From assembly GCA_038277395.1 (NCBI GenBank), contig CM076189.1, forward strand, positions 232,005,918 to 232,069,917: a DNA stretch of 64,000 nucleotides. Reading direction: 5' to 3'. The stretch is from Dryocosmus kuriphilus. Lineage: Eukaryota > Arthropoda > Insecta > Hymenoptera > Cynipidae. Below, piece by piece: positions 1 through 10,209 of this stretch (the first letter of the stretch is position 1; each line of letters starts with the position of its first letter). Under the pieces are notes generated by a model that had not been told where the DNA came from, searched no databases, and saw nothing but the letters and a program-made list of their open reading frames with translations. The position numbers were made by a program, and so were the translations under genes.

Positions 1-256
1 TTTTGAGATTTATAGCAATGTAGGAAATTTCATGGCGTATCTTTTATCCTCTTACAAAAAAGTTGTAGCTCTTATTGTTTCTGAAAGAAAGTGGAAAAAC
101 TCGATTTTTTGAAAATCAAAATTTAATAAATATTTTCACTTCCATTCGCTCCAAAAGACAAAGTTCTGAATACTTTTACATGAAAATTGGAGAAGTTATG
201 CTTCAAACTGGTTTGAAGATGATACGCTCTTTTAAACTTTTCCGATTTGTTATGAA
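1..256 (-). repeat. Flank repeat F, copy 1, next to family-A element
   Basis: This AT-rich segment is the inverted counterpart of about 5765-6010. Both copies directly abut the hairpin end of a family-A element, at 257 and 5764. The shared text includes the stretches around 80-110 and 5925-5950 and the run reading into the hairpin. Other family-A copies (29554, 30851, 46550, 46711, 50316) end at the hairpin and lack this flank. It is either captured flanking DNA or part of an inverted duplication. No coding potential is credible here. Confidence 0.6.
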
Positions 257-1374
257 AAAAATCTGCCCGCTTCGCGGGCACATTCTCATCGCGCGCTTCG
301 CGCGAAGTATTAGCGCGCCTAGGGCGCGCGTCTGTTGGCACTCGCGCTTCGCGCTCGATAATTACATTTTTTTTTTAAACACATTGTAGATTAGTAAAGT
401 TTTTTAGTGATTTTCCAAATTTTCACAATAGAAGATTTCGATTCTTAAAAGTAAAACGATGAGTTTTAACGAATAAATTTTGTAGCTCTTTCCAAGGTGA
501 ACAATTCTGCTTCTTAATATTTTCTCATATCTTGCACAGTTTTGCTGAAAAGTGGTTTTCTTTATATTTCATAAATATTTCACGAATAACTCAAAAACTA
601 CGTGTCTGATAAAAAAAAATGATAGAGAGCAAATTTGTAGACAATTTGGAGACGAACAACTTTGTTTATTATTATTTTTCCGTATCTTCCATACTTTGGC
701 GGGAAATTTGAAATTTTTTATTTTTAATAACGTTTTATCGATTAAAACAAAAACCGTGCATTTTATTAAAAAATGGTTGAAACAAAATTTGTAGATCGTT
801 TTAAATTGAACAACTTTGTACTTTGCCACTTTTTTTTATCTTGAATATTTTGGTGGGAAACCAGAGTTTTTAAATTTTAATAGCGTTTTCTTGATTAAAT
901 CAAAAACCGTTCATATTATCGAAAAACGGTTAAGACAAAATTTGTAGATTTTTTTAAGATGAACAATTTTACTTTCTTACATTTTTTTTTTTTTTTTGTA
1001 TCTCTCATAGTTTAGCCGGAAAATGGATTTTTTGATTTTGTGAAAACCGTTTTTGATGGATAAAACCATAACCGTTGGTCAAAAACCGCTGGTTAACGAA
1101 CTCGTCCTTTCTTTTTACCCCTTAAAGAAGTGTACCAAAGCGCACTCCAATCCGATTAGTCCTTCGAAAGTTATCGCGGGAACAGACTCCGACGACGACA
1201 ACGACGACAACGACGACAACAAGGACGGCAACGACAACAGACAGACAGACACCGTCGTAAAAACCGTTTTTTTTTTTTTCGGATTCAGGAGGTCTCAAAA
1301 CGTGGAGATTTCATGAAATCCGCGAAAGTCAAATTTTGCATAAATCTAATACCTTCTCTGATGAGAATGTAAAA
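257..1374 (-). mobile_element. Family A (Helentron-like, HINE/DINE-type), copy A1
   Basis: This is a non-autonomous element of about 1.1 kb. Family orientation is defined as running from ACATTCTCATC to the hairpin GCCCGCGAAGCGGGC followed by AGATTTTT; this copy is reversed. The 11-bp subterminal inverted repeats ACATTCTCATC and GATGAGAATGT lie just inside the ends, near 280-290 and 1360-1370. The interior has GC-rich palindromes related to GCGCGAAGCGCG (280-350), three or four degenerate ~150-bp AT-rich tandem units (480-1030), and a CGACGACAACGACGACAA-type microsatellite (1190-1245). Subterminal inverted repeats, a microsatellite core, a terminal hairpin and insertion at T runs match published Helentron-associated (HINE/DINE-1-like) elements. 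The class assignment is inference, because no Rep/helicase is present. Confidence 0.6.
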
Positions 1375-1769
1375 TTTATTAATTTTTTTGCCAAGCACTA
1401 TCAAAATAATGTTACGCAACTTCAAACGCTTCGTTTATCGAGGGAATTTTGAGTAAGCCCAAACTTCCAGCGAAAGAAATGTTCATTAGTGTATCATGAA
1501 GTTTCTGAAAAGTATTACTTTAATTGAATCAATGGTTTAAAAAATACGAGCATTCAAACAGCGCGTCAAATAGAGATCGAGCGCGTGAGCGCCCGGTCTT
1601 GTCGTAGCCGCTAAGACATAATGTTTTGGGCCGCGGTCGTACAATGTTTTGGTGTGTGAGAATATTTCTTTCAGAAGTATAATGTAAACATAATGCGAGT
1701 GAACCTTGAATAATCATTTTGAAGATTCATTCGAAATACATCACATGTTTTAAAGTGAAAAGTGAGAGA

Positions 1770-1868
1770 ATGTCATCGAGTTTGCCAAAAACTAAACCGT
1801 TAGGACGAAAGAGAACTAGAAATAAAGAAAATTGGGCTAGAAATATTAAAAAAGCAAAAAGAAACAAG
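1770..1868 (+). CDS. Candidate first coding exon, Arg/Lys-rich, ending at a splice donor
   Basis: An ATG at 1770 opens 33 codons that end exactly in phase 0 at AACAAG followed by GTACAT, a plausible splice donor. The peptide is very basic, with a core reading GRKRTRNKENWARNIKKAKR. That resembles the Arg/Lys-Trp-Asn N terminus seen in repeated, transposon-related uncharacterised insect proteins. No downstream exon could be joined to it, because a SINE begins nine bases past the donor. It may be a 5' remnant of a domesticated or decayed transposase-type gene, or chance. The upstream 1530-1770 segment is unique and somewhat GC-richer near 1570-1640, which would suit a promoter, but no core promoter motif is clear. 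Confidence 0.3.
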
Positions 1869-1877
1869 GTACATATT

Positions 1878-2228
1878 GAGTGGGACGATGGTCGTGGGGG
1901 CTAAGGCGTGTAGGCCTGTAGACCCACTCCTTCGGCTTGTGGGTTCGATTCCCGCCTCGCACTCTGAAAGAACCTCGGCGGTGCACGCGGTGAACACTTG
2001 CCTAGCAAGGGAGTTGTTCATCTCCGGTATATCGTGGCGCCGGTACCTCTAGAGAAAAAGGTTCTCTAAGCACTTTAAGCCGTTGTTCTTGGTGGTTCGG
2101 AACCCACCTTAAACTGTAGGTCCCCCTCCCACCACCAAAGTATGTGTGTGGGGGGTGTGCAAAGGAATAGTGGAGAAATACAAAAAACAATGTAAACCCT
2201 CAGGGGACACATTAGAAGCTTCCATGCC
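1878..2228 (+). mobile_element. tRNA-derived SINE with perfect 15-bp target duplication
   Basis: The 351-bp insert is flanked by identical copies of AACAAGGTACATATT at 1863-1877 and 2229-2243. A long perfect target duplication of this kind is typical of LINE-mediated retrotransposition. The head resembles a tRNA: a D-arm/box-A-like stretch with GGGGGCTAAGGCG (about 1896-1910), then a perfect box B GGTTCGATTCC at 1942-1952 inside a T-arm-like stem. The box-A text most resembles Ser/Leu tRNAs. The body (1960-2228) is GC-richer than its surroundings and has no long poly-A tail. The promoter boxes suggest RNA polymerase III transcription. It is not an intact tRNA gene, since no acceptor stem closes. 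Confidence 0.75.
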
Positions 2229-2344
2229 AACAAGGTACATATTTATACTTTAATTGAAAAGTTAAAAGATCTAATACTTACTAAAGTAAATGAAAATTGT
2301 GTATTTATTAAATTATTAATTTTTAAGATAATTGAATATAAACT

Positions 2345-3340
2345 GATGCAAGCGATCTTTTAACAACTTTTCCCGATTTTATTGAAACTTCGTGTACTTA
2401 TGTATTTTGACGCGCTGATTACGAATATGATAGTGAAAATTGACGACTAAGCGAGTTTCGTGTTGAAAACCATAAAAAACACCATAAAAATCATGTTTTT
2501 TGCGTTTATCTCAGTAAATACGCAGAATTTCAAAAAACGTTTCAAACGAAAGTTTTAGCTAGTATAAAAATACATGTTTCTCGTAGAATACACTTTTTGC
2601 CTAAAACCATTATTTTTCGAGAAAAAGAGAATTGCGTTGGAAAAACAAGAAAAAGACGAAGAAAGTTAAGGAAATGTGCGTTCGGTCACGCTTTTTTCCA
2701 ATTTTGTTAAAACTTCTTATATTTAAGTTATTTGACTCGCTGATTACGAATATGATAATGAAAATTGTCGACAAAGCGATTTTCATGGTGAAAACCATAA
2801 AAACACCATAAAAATAACGTTTTTTGCATTGATCTCAGTAACTACGCAGAATTTAGAAAAATGTTTTAAACAAAAGTTTTAGCTAGTATAAAAATACATC
2901 TCTTTTGTAGAATACACTTTTCGCCTAAAACCATTATTTTTCGAGAAAAAGAGGATTGCTTTGGAAAAACAAGAAGAAGTAGAAAGTTACAGAAATGCTT
3001 TCGGTCACGTTTTTTGGGTTTATCTAAACCAATACGCACAATATTATCAGATATTGGAAACAAAAGCTGTACGTCTAATCGAGTTACACATATTTTGTCT
3101 GTAACATTTTTATCTACAAGTAATAGTTTTCGCGAAAATTAGTGATACATCGATTATCATGGAAAAAAAAACCCCTTAAAAATCAAGGTTTTTTTGCGTT
3201 TAGATTATTCAATACGCAAACTTTCGCAAAATCTTTAAAACAAAAGTTGTGAAACTCATCGAGATACATACTTCTTGTTTTAAACATTTTTTCATACGAG
3301 TGATAGTTTTCGAGAAAATTAGTGATACATCTGATAAAAT
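2345..3340. repeat. Degenerate tandem repeats (two ~320-bp and two ~180-bp units)
   Basis: Phrases recur at steady spacing. CGCTGATTACGAATATGAT occurs at about 2412 and 2731, and CTCAGTAA followed by ACGCAGAATTT occurs near 2508 and 2832. Two further shorter units start near 3010 and 3190, marked by CAATACGCA and by GCGAAAATTAGTGATACAT or GAGAAAATTAGTGATACAT. The ~320-bp units look like composites of the shorter one. There is no coding potential. A G13 run at 3409-3421 lies just downstream. Confidence 0.6.
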
Positions 3341-3723
3341 TTAACAAATTTTAGTGCACTGACTAGTTACGAAAATACGTTCAATCACGATCGTTCCTCC
3401 ATTTCATGGGGGGGGGGGGGGGTACACATTCACTAACTAATTGCGGAAATACGTGGGGGCTGAAAGGCACCCCTGTGATTGATCACAGGTATAATGTTGT
3501 TTATCCACCTACCTGTACAATAGATCTTTGTTTTTGCATTGTATCTCCATTGGTTTCGGCTTGGTACCTACTCACACTCTTCACCGCGGGAAGGTTGGAA
3601 TATTTTAAAGAGCATTTTTTAAAATATTTTGTAATATTTTTCATTCATTTTTTTTTTATTTTTAAAATTTTTATTGTTACAAAATATATTTGCATTTACT
3701 TTAATTGAGTATGCTGATTATAA

Positions 3724-4463
3724 TCAGTGGCCAGGGTAGCATACTTTAATATGTGCGATTAGTTCTTTAAATGGATCAGCATCTATTTTCTTGAGCCGTC
3801 GCCGCCACAAAAATTCGCAGAGGTGATCTGCAAGATTGCTCTTGTGCACTCTTCCTCGTGAGAGGAATCGTCGCATCCACCGCCAAGATTTTGATGAACA
3901 AATCCATGATCGTCGAGATTGATATAGCCCTTCCAACAATCGGTGTGAATCTCTGTCCCTTTTGCTACATGCTTTTTTATTAATCTGATTAGAGTAGCCT
4001 GATCTCTCTTGTTATCGGGACAGATTTCCAACCGATAGTTGTAAGGATGACCTCTGTGAGTCATTCCGAGGATCCATGATCCTTCCACTACACGTCCTCG
4101 CTCGTATTTTCGACACCCGATCTTGCACACATCTACTTTAACTACTTCACCGACACCTCCAATGCGACCTTCCTCTTCGAAGTGACTGTCAAGAGCAACC
4201 ATGCAGATCTCCCTACAAAAATAGAAGCAGTCTGCAACAGTTTCTCGCGAAATCGACTGACCTTCGACAATGCTGCTTTCCCGGATGGTTTGTTCGAAAT
4301 TGAAGCCTACAGTGAAACAATAAGAAATAAACATACGTGCCGCTGCGGAAATGTGACACCTCTCAAACCACGTATTTTCCGCAACGGTATTTGTGTGACA
4401 ATACTTACGTGCTTTATAACACAAGAACTGGCCGCAAGTCATTTCAGACTCTAAAAGAGTCAT
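3724..4463 (-). pseudogene. Broken Merlin-type (ISXO2/IS1595-like) transposase
   Basis: The main reading frame (minus strand, 226 codons) matches the ISXO2-like DDE transposase of the eukaryotic Merlin superfamily, related to bacterial IS1016/IS1595 elements. Recognisable blocks are the helical segment ending CREIC (residues 83-87), the first catalytic Asp in KVDVCKIGCRKYERGR (D111), the motif EGSWILG, the block LEICPDNKRD, and the second catalytic Asp in IHTDCWKGY (D175). Shortly after H190 the frame is lost. The family's C-terminal block (NLADHLCEFLWRRRLKK to the stop at 3724) continues in another frame. Roughly 20 residues carrying the third catalytic region are missing, so a frame-disrupting deletion has removed activity. 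The N-terminal zinc ribbon is also missing: the first ATG sits exactly at the end of family-A copy A2. The enzyme would cut and paste its own element in the nucleus. Confidence 0.85.
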
Positions 4464-5764
4464 TTTTACATTCTCATCTCAATGAGAAGGTGTGTTAGTT
4501 TTATGTGAAAACTGACTTTCGCGGATTTCATGAAATGTCCATGTTTCATGACCCTCTGAATCCGAAAAAACATGTTTTACGTTGGTGTCTGTCGTTGTCG
4601 TCGTCGTCGTCGTTTTCGTTGTCGTTGTCGACGTTGTCGTCATAGCCTGTGAACACGATAACTTTCGAAGGACTAATCGGATTGGAGTGCGCTTTGGTAC
4701 ACTTCTTTAAGGGGTAAAAAGAAAGAACGAGTTCGTTAACCAGCGGTTTTTGACCAACGGTTATGGTTTTATTCACCAAACACGGTTTTCACAAAACCAA
4801 AAAATCCATTTTCCGGCTAAACTATGAGAGATACAAAAAAAATGTAAGAAAGTAAAATTGTTCATCTTAAAAAAATGTACAAATTTTGTCTTAACCGTTT
4901 TTTGATAAAATGAACGGTTTTTGATTTAATCAAGAAAATGCTATTAAAATTTTAAAACTCTGGTTTCCCGCCAAAATATTCAAGATAAAAAAAAAAGTGG
5001 CAAAGAACAAAGTTGTTCAATTTAAAACGATCTACAAATTTTGTTTTAACCATTTTTTGATAAAATGCACGGTTTTTGTTTTAATCGATAAAACGTTATT
5101 AAAAATCAAAAATTTCAAATTTCCCGCCAAAGTATGGAAGATACGGAAAAATAATAATAAACAAAGTTCTTCGCCTCAAAAAGGTCTACAAATTTGCTCT
5201 CTATCATTTTTTGATCAGATGCGCAGTTTTTTAGTTATTCGTGAAATATTTTATGAAATATAAAGAAAACCACTTTTCAGCAAAACTGTGCAAGATATGA
5301 GAAAATATTAACAAGCAGAATTGTTCACCTTGGAAAGAGCTACAAAATTTATTCGTTAAGACTCATTGTTTTACTTTTAAGAATCGAAATCCTCTATTGT
5401 GAAAATTTGGAAAATCACTAAAAAACTTCACCAATCTACAATGTGTTTTTAAAAAATGTAATTATCGAGCGCGAAGCACGAGTGTCATGATGAGAATGTA
5501 TTCCTTAAGGGCGATAGAGCCTTAAGTAAAATAATTTCTTTTGTAATGTTTAATTTAAAGGTTTATACGATCCATAAACACCGAGCGCGTAGCGCGAGGT
5601 GAATGATCTATCGAGCGCGAAGCGCGAGTGCCGTAAATAACGTATCGAGCGCGAAGCGCGATTGCCAACAGACGCGCGCCCCAGGCGCGCTCATACTTCG
5701 CGCGAAGCGCGGCGCGCTTAGCGCGCGATGAGAATGTGCCCGCAAAGCGGGCAGATTTTTTTTT
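4464..5764 (+). mobile_element. Family A, copy A2 (full length)
   Basis: It begins with the T run and ACATTCTCATC at 4468-4478 and ends with GATGAGAATGT, the hairpin GCCCGCAAAGCGGGC and AGATTTTT near 5728-5764. The interior has a GTTGTCGTCGTC-type microsatellite (about 4590-4635), four ~150-bp AT-rich units (4800-5340), the inverted motif CTTAAGG/CCTTAAG (5505-5525), and clustered GCGCGAAGCGCG palindromes (5465-5745). Its start coincides with the truncation point of the Merlin transposase, so its insertion or a later rearrangement probably removed the transposase N terminus. Together with A1 it forms a large inverted pair. Confidence 0.65.
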
Positions 5765-6010
5765 ATAACAAATCGGAGAAGTTTAAAAGAGCGTATCATC
5801 TTCAAAACAGTTTGAAGCATAACTCCTCCAATTTTCATGTAAAAATATTCAAAACTTTGTCTTTTGGAACGAGTGGAAGTGAAAATATGTATTAAATTTT
5901 GATTTTCAAAAAATCGAGTTTTTTCCACTTTCTTTCAGAAACAGTAAGAGATACAACTCTTTTGTAAGAAATTTCATACAAAGCCATAAATTTCAAAAAT
6001 TTAATTTTCA
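5765..6010 (+). repeat. Flank repeat F, copy 2
   Basis: This is the inverted counterpart of 1-256, lying directly past the hairpin end of A2. It ends in unique sequence with GC-richer text near 6020-6065. No gene is seen. Confidence 0.6.
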
Positions 6011-6115
6011 AAATCGATTTCGAAGAGAGCAGGGGCCAACTCGTACGGCCCGAAACGCCACGGCAAATTTTATGTGTGTTTATTGAATCCGACGGCCCAT
6101 ATATGTATATATATA

Positions 6116-7023
6116 CAGGGTGTCCAACCACCTATGAACGTCCCGGTAATGTGTGATAGAGCAAAAAAAAAGAAACAGAAAATCCGGTGGCAAAATTTGA
6201 TCTGGGCCTTAGTTTGGACACAGTCAAGCTTCAAAGTTGGGCATAATGAACCAATCAGAAGCAAAATTTAGCAACCACTTGTTTGTCTCATAAGTGTTAA
6301 GAAAGAGTGTGTGCGTTCTTGCGAACGTTTATTACCGTTCTTAAAATAACATAAAATTTGCTCAACCTCCAAATAGACGAATTTCCATTTATTACAGAAC
6401 TTCCCTAACATTTTTTGTAACAAAACCAACAAAGAAATTTAAAGTTCAGAAAAAGAAATGAACTTTTGTTATTGAAAGTTAATTAACAAGTCTGTGATAA
6501 GTAATTCTTTGGGATTCATTAAAAAATGTATGTTAATTTCATTGTAAAAAATTTTGAAAAAAAATTAAAGATGGGAAAAGAACTTTCGTTCTTGAAAATA
6601 AATCAACAAGTCGAAGATGAGAAAACACATTTCAAACCCTTAAAGGGAATTCTCTGCGATTTATTGCAAAATTCTTGTTACATTTATTGTAACAAAATAA
6701 AAAATAAATAAAGCTGGGTTAAACGAAACGAAATTTCGTTCTTAAAAATAAATCAAAATGTCTAAGATAAGAAAACACATTTTAAAGGCTTGACCTTCGC
6801 GATTTGAAGAAACAATAGAGGAGCAACGATGTTAAATTTCTGACGGAGCTGAAGTGAACGGCTAACACGCACACTATCTTAACACTCATGAGCCAAACAA
6901 GTGGTTGCTAAATCTCGCTTCTGATTGGTTCATTGTGCCCAACTTTGAAACTTTACTGTGTCCAAACTAGGGCCCAAATCAAATTTTGCCTCAGGACTTT
7001 TCTGTTTCCTTTTTTGTGCTCTA

Positions 7024-7030
<7 letters not shown>
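6116..7030. mobile_element. Inverted-repeat element, ~0.9 kb, TIR ~175 bp
   Basis: The left arm (about 6151-6318) and right arm (about 6863-7030) are inverted copies. They share TGTGATAGAGCA against TGCTCTATCACA, the phrase TGGTTCATT with CAATCAGAAGC, and CAACCACTTGTTTG. The outer left end reads CAGGGTGTCC after a TA-rich run. The matching outer right end is replaced by a CA/TA microsatellite. The centre (6420-6790) carries two ~140-bp direct repeats containing GAAAACACATTT. It is non-coding and non-autonomous; the superfamily is unknown. Confidence 0.6.
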
Positions 7031-7083
<53 letters not shown>

Positions 7084-7084
7084 T
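7021..7084. repeat. CA/TA microsatellite
   Basis: An uninterrupted (CA)n run of about 47 bases is followed by (TA)n. It sits exactly where the outer right terminus of the preceding inverted-repeat element should be, and it borders family-A copy A3. Confidence 0.95.
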
Positions 7085-7086
7085 AT

Positions 7087-7905
7087 AAAAATCTGCCCGC
7101 TTTGCGGGCGCATTCTCATCGCGCGCTTCGTTGCCGCGCTTCGCGCGAAGTATGAGCGCGCCTAGAGCGCTCGATCTGGTGGTTGTCGCGCTTCGCGCTC
7201 TGATATATTTAAGCCTCGCGCTCAGATGTTTTTGATCCTTGCACATCGTGCACGTTATTCGTTACGTGGGTCTTAAAATTTCAAAACACCTACTTTTAAT
7301 GAGATTATTAAATTTGAATTTTGTATTTTTGTGTTTTTTTGTGATTTTACAAATTTTCACAATGCAGGATTTCGATTCTTAACAGTAAAAACAAAAACCG
7401 TGCATTTTATCAAAAAATAGTTAATACAGCATTTGTAGATCTTTTTGAGCTGAACAACTTTTTTTATGATAATTTTTTTGATATCTTGATATTTTGGCAA
7501 GAAAACACAGTTTTTTATTTTTAATAACGTTTTCTCGATTAAAACAAAAACCGTGTATTTGATGAAAACATGGTTAAAATAAAATTTGTAGACTTTTTTC
7601 AGATGAAAAATTTTACTTCTTACTGTTTTTTTGTATCTCGCATAGTTTAGCCGGAAAATTGATTTTTTGATTTCGTGAAAACCGTTTTTGATGGATAAAA
7701 CCATAAGCGTTGGACAAAAACCACTGGTTAACGAATTCTTCCTTTATTTTTGCACCCTGAAGAAGTGTGCCAAAGCACAATCTAATCCGATTAGTTCTTC
7801 GAAAGTTATCGTGGGAACAGACGCCGACGACAACAACAACAACAACAACAGACAGACAGACACCATCGTAAAAACCGTTTTTTTTTCGGATTCAGGGGGT
7901 CATGA
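7087..7905 (-). mobile_element. Family A, copy A3 (internally deleted, one end lost)
   Basis: The hairpin end reads AGATTTTT-GCCCGC in reverse at 7087-7110 and is followed by the ACATTCTCATC-type subterminal repeat and GCGCG palindromes. It keeps about three AT-rich units and a short GACAACAACAACAACAACA microsatellite (7830-7850). The opposite ACATTCTCATC terminus is missing: similarity stops near 7905. Confidence 0.6.
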
Positions 7906-8231
7906 AACAAACATGATTAGAAAAAATCGTTAAAATTCTAAAAATGCGATTTTTTTTATAAAGACAAAGAAAGTCTTTTTTTTGCAAAAATATATACAAA
8001 TCGTATAATCCACTTATTCCCCCAGTCTGTTTTTTTAATTTTTGTGTGAAAATAAACAGTTTAGGTAAAAACTAGTGTGGAATCGTGGAACTATAGAAAA
8101 GTACCTAACCTACAAAATTAAAGGTTTATTCTGGTGTATCTTGACATGAGAATTTAAAAATGAGTATCTAAAAATGCTTTTAAAAAAAGATCAAACTTCT
8201 TATTCTAAGGATTTTATGTTTAATAGTTATG

Positions 8232-8578
8232 TGTGATACAAGGACCCTGAGCGGCACTTTTTTGCGGAATACCCCAACTTCACACAAGGCAAAAGTTTCG
8301 CTCAGGACCATGTGTCATACAATATTTGCTATCACAACTCCATCATAAGTGCGATTTTAGACGCCTGACAGCGCTGCGGCGATAATGTGAATCGCTCAGA
8401 ATCCTGTAATTTATGTTACAGCTGTTCGTTAGCCAGTCAGATCACAGTAGACCATTAGTTTATAGGACTAGGACCCTAAGTAAATCGTTTAAGGGTCTAG
8501 GCCGAGAAATACTGTTTTATCGATCGTTGGGAGGCGCTAAAATCGCACTTACGATGGAAGTGTGAAAAAAAGTGCTAA
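8232..8578. mobile_element. MITE-like palindromic element, copy 1
   Basis: There are two nested inverted repeats. Arms near 8232-8262 and 8286-8320 share GAGCGGCACTTTT against AAAAGTTTCGCTC. Arms near 8337-8370 and 8530-8575 share AAGTGCGATTTTAG against CTAAAATCGCACTT. A second, shorter copy lies at 12953-13175, showing that it is dispersed. It is non-coding. Confidence 0.6.
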
Positions 8579-8599
8579 AAAATTAGAATTATGGTCTTT

Positions 8600-9535
8600 A
8601 AACATTCATGGTCACTGATCAGGGAAAATGCAAAAATTGATCAGGGAAAGGTTGGGGAATTTAAAAAATGAATATTTTCGACTAACCTGGTATTTTATAC
8701 AGAAATATTTAAAAACTTGAAGTCTTTACATTTCAATTGATTTTAAACTTTAATGACATGAAGTTAGAAACACTGCACTAATAAAATTCAAATCTATTAT
8801 TAAAAAGACTAATAAGGACATATCTTTGTTTGAATACAGCAAAATAAATAATCACTCTTATCGCAAGGATAAAATTATACCATCATGATCATAAACCCCA
8901 GGATAGAGCTTTTTTACTTCCCATCTTCAGGTTGATGCAAGATTCCTCTTCACAGCGGCACAGGTTTGCACAGGACACATAAATCATAATAATGCCGCTT
9001 GTGTAAATTAAAATGGAAATTCGCTGTTCGTGAGCTTTTGCATATTTTAGGCTAACTCATTAGCCAGGCCGTGCCTTTAATTACGACAGTGAATGATACA
9101 TTTTGCGGTAGTGCGTTCGCTATATTGTTGAAAATAATCGTGTTGATTTAAAAATACTAATTTCTATGAAATGAAAATAGAATTTAATTTAAATTAGAAA
9201 TTTATTTTTTGAATCATTTCAGAATCTGAGTTTAGAACTTTTTTATGAAATCACCTACAACCAAGGTGTCTACTAACCGGGAAAACTGCGAAGTAGCCAG
9301 GAATTAAAACACAGCCGGGAATAAAAATTCAAACTGGGAGTCACATTTAAAGTTTTCGAAAATTTTAATAACCTTGTAAAATAGTTCCGGTTATTAAATC
9401 AAGGTTTGTTGAAAATTCCTTTTGTGAATTATTATTTCTTTAATCAAAAACTAAGTTATTGTGTTAATCGATTAAGATTATTGATGAAAATGTGTGTGAA
9501 AGTGAATACAATTAAATATTACAATTTCTTCAGAC
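8600..9535. other. AT-rich intergenic DNA with traces of a dispersed repeat
   Basis: No gene was found. Two short stretches, CAGGGAAAGGTTGGGGAATT near 8642 and GGTGTCTACTAACCGGGAAA near 9266, look like fragments of a common insect repeat containing GGGAA motifs, in opposite orientations. The rest shows no structure. Confidence 0.4.
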
Positions 9536-9539
9536 GATT

Positions 9540-10207
9540 TGACACATGATGGGCCCTCTTCAGTCATTTATTCCAAAAAGTGTTTAGACATAATAGACGT
9601 ATATGGGAAATATAAATACTAGTTCGATGTCTTATTTATATGCGTAGATTTAGTTAACATCACAGTCGTTTTTTTTTTTATAATGTACTGTCTACCGTTA
9701 CGGAATTTTCCGTAAAACTAACCCCTTTTCCCCTCGTCCAGAGCTAAAGTTACGGAATTTTCCGTAACTCTAGTCCTAGCGCTATACTTGACCAGTTATT
9801 CTAACGGAAAATTCCGTAACATTAGTCAGTGCCTTTTTAGAAACATATCGTTAGTTAATTATTTTTGGTATTATAATTGTTAAATTATTCTTAGTTATAA
9901 TTTTTTATTTCTTTGGTATTAAAGCGATTAATTATTGAAGAATGATTACAAAAAACCATTAAAGATGTTATTTATTTTAATGATATAACTGCGTGCATTT
10001 TACATTAGCTTTTTTATAAACACATGTAATTATAATATTAAACTGTTATAATAAAAGATTAAAATAAGTTTTTTGTAATCACTCTTCAGTAATTAATTAA
10101 TAATTAATCGATAACACCAAAGAAATCTAAAATTTTATCTAAGAATTATTTATCAATTAGAATTTTTTTCAGAATAAATAACTGAAGAGGGACACCATCA
10201 TGTGAGG
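9540..10207. mobile_element. Foldback element with three dyad motifs
   Basis: The outer ends are inverted: CACATGATGG with CCTCTTCAGT (about 9543-9566) against ACTGAAGAGG with CCATCATGTG (about 10180-10204). Longer inner arms (about 9840-9960 and 10075-10190) also pair, including AATGATTACAAAAAACC against TTTTTTGTAATCACT. Near the left arm are three dyads: TTACGGAA-TT-TTCCGTAA at 9698-9715, the same at 9750-9766, and the reverse form at 9802-9820. No open frame is credible. Confidence 0.6.
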
Positions 10208-10209
10208 AC

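Noticed and set aside
1880..1965. Intact tRNA gene
   Set aside because: Box B is perfect, but no acceptor stem closes and the sequence continues into a SINE body bounded by a target duplication.
5730..5770. Bacterial-type terminator (GC hairpin followed by T run)
   Set aside because: The same hairpin and T run form the fixed 3' end of a dispersed repeat family in eukaryotic DNA.
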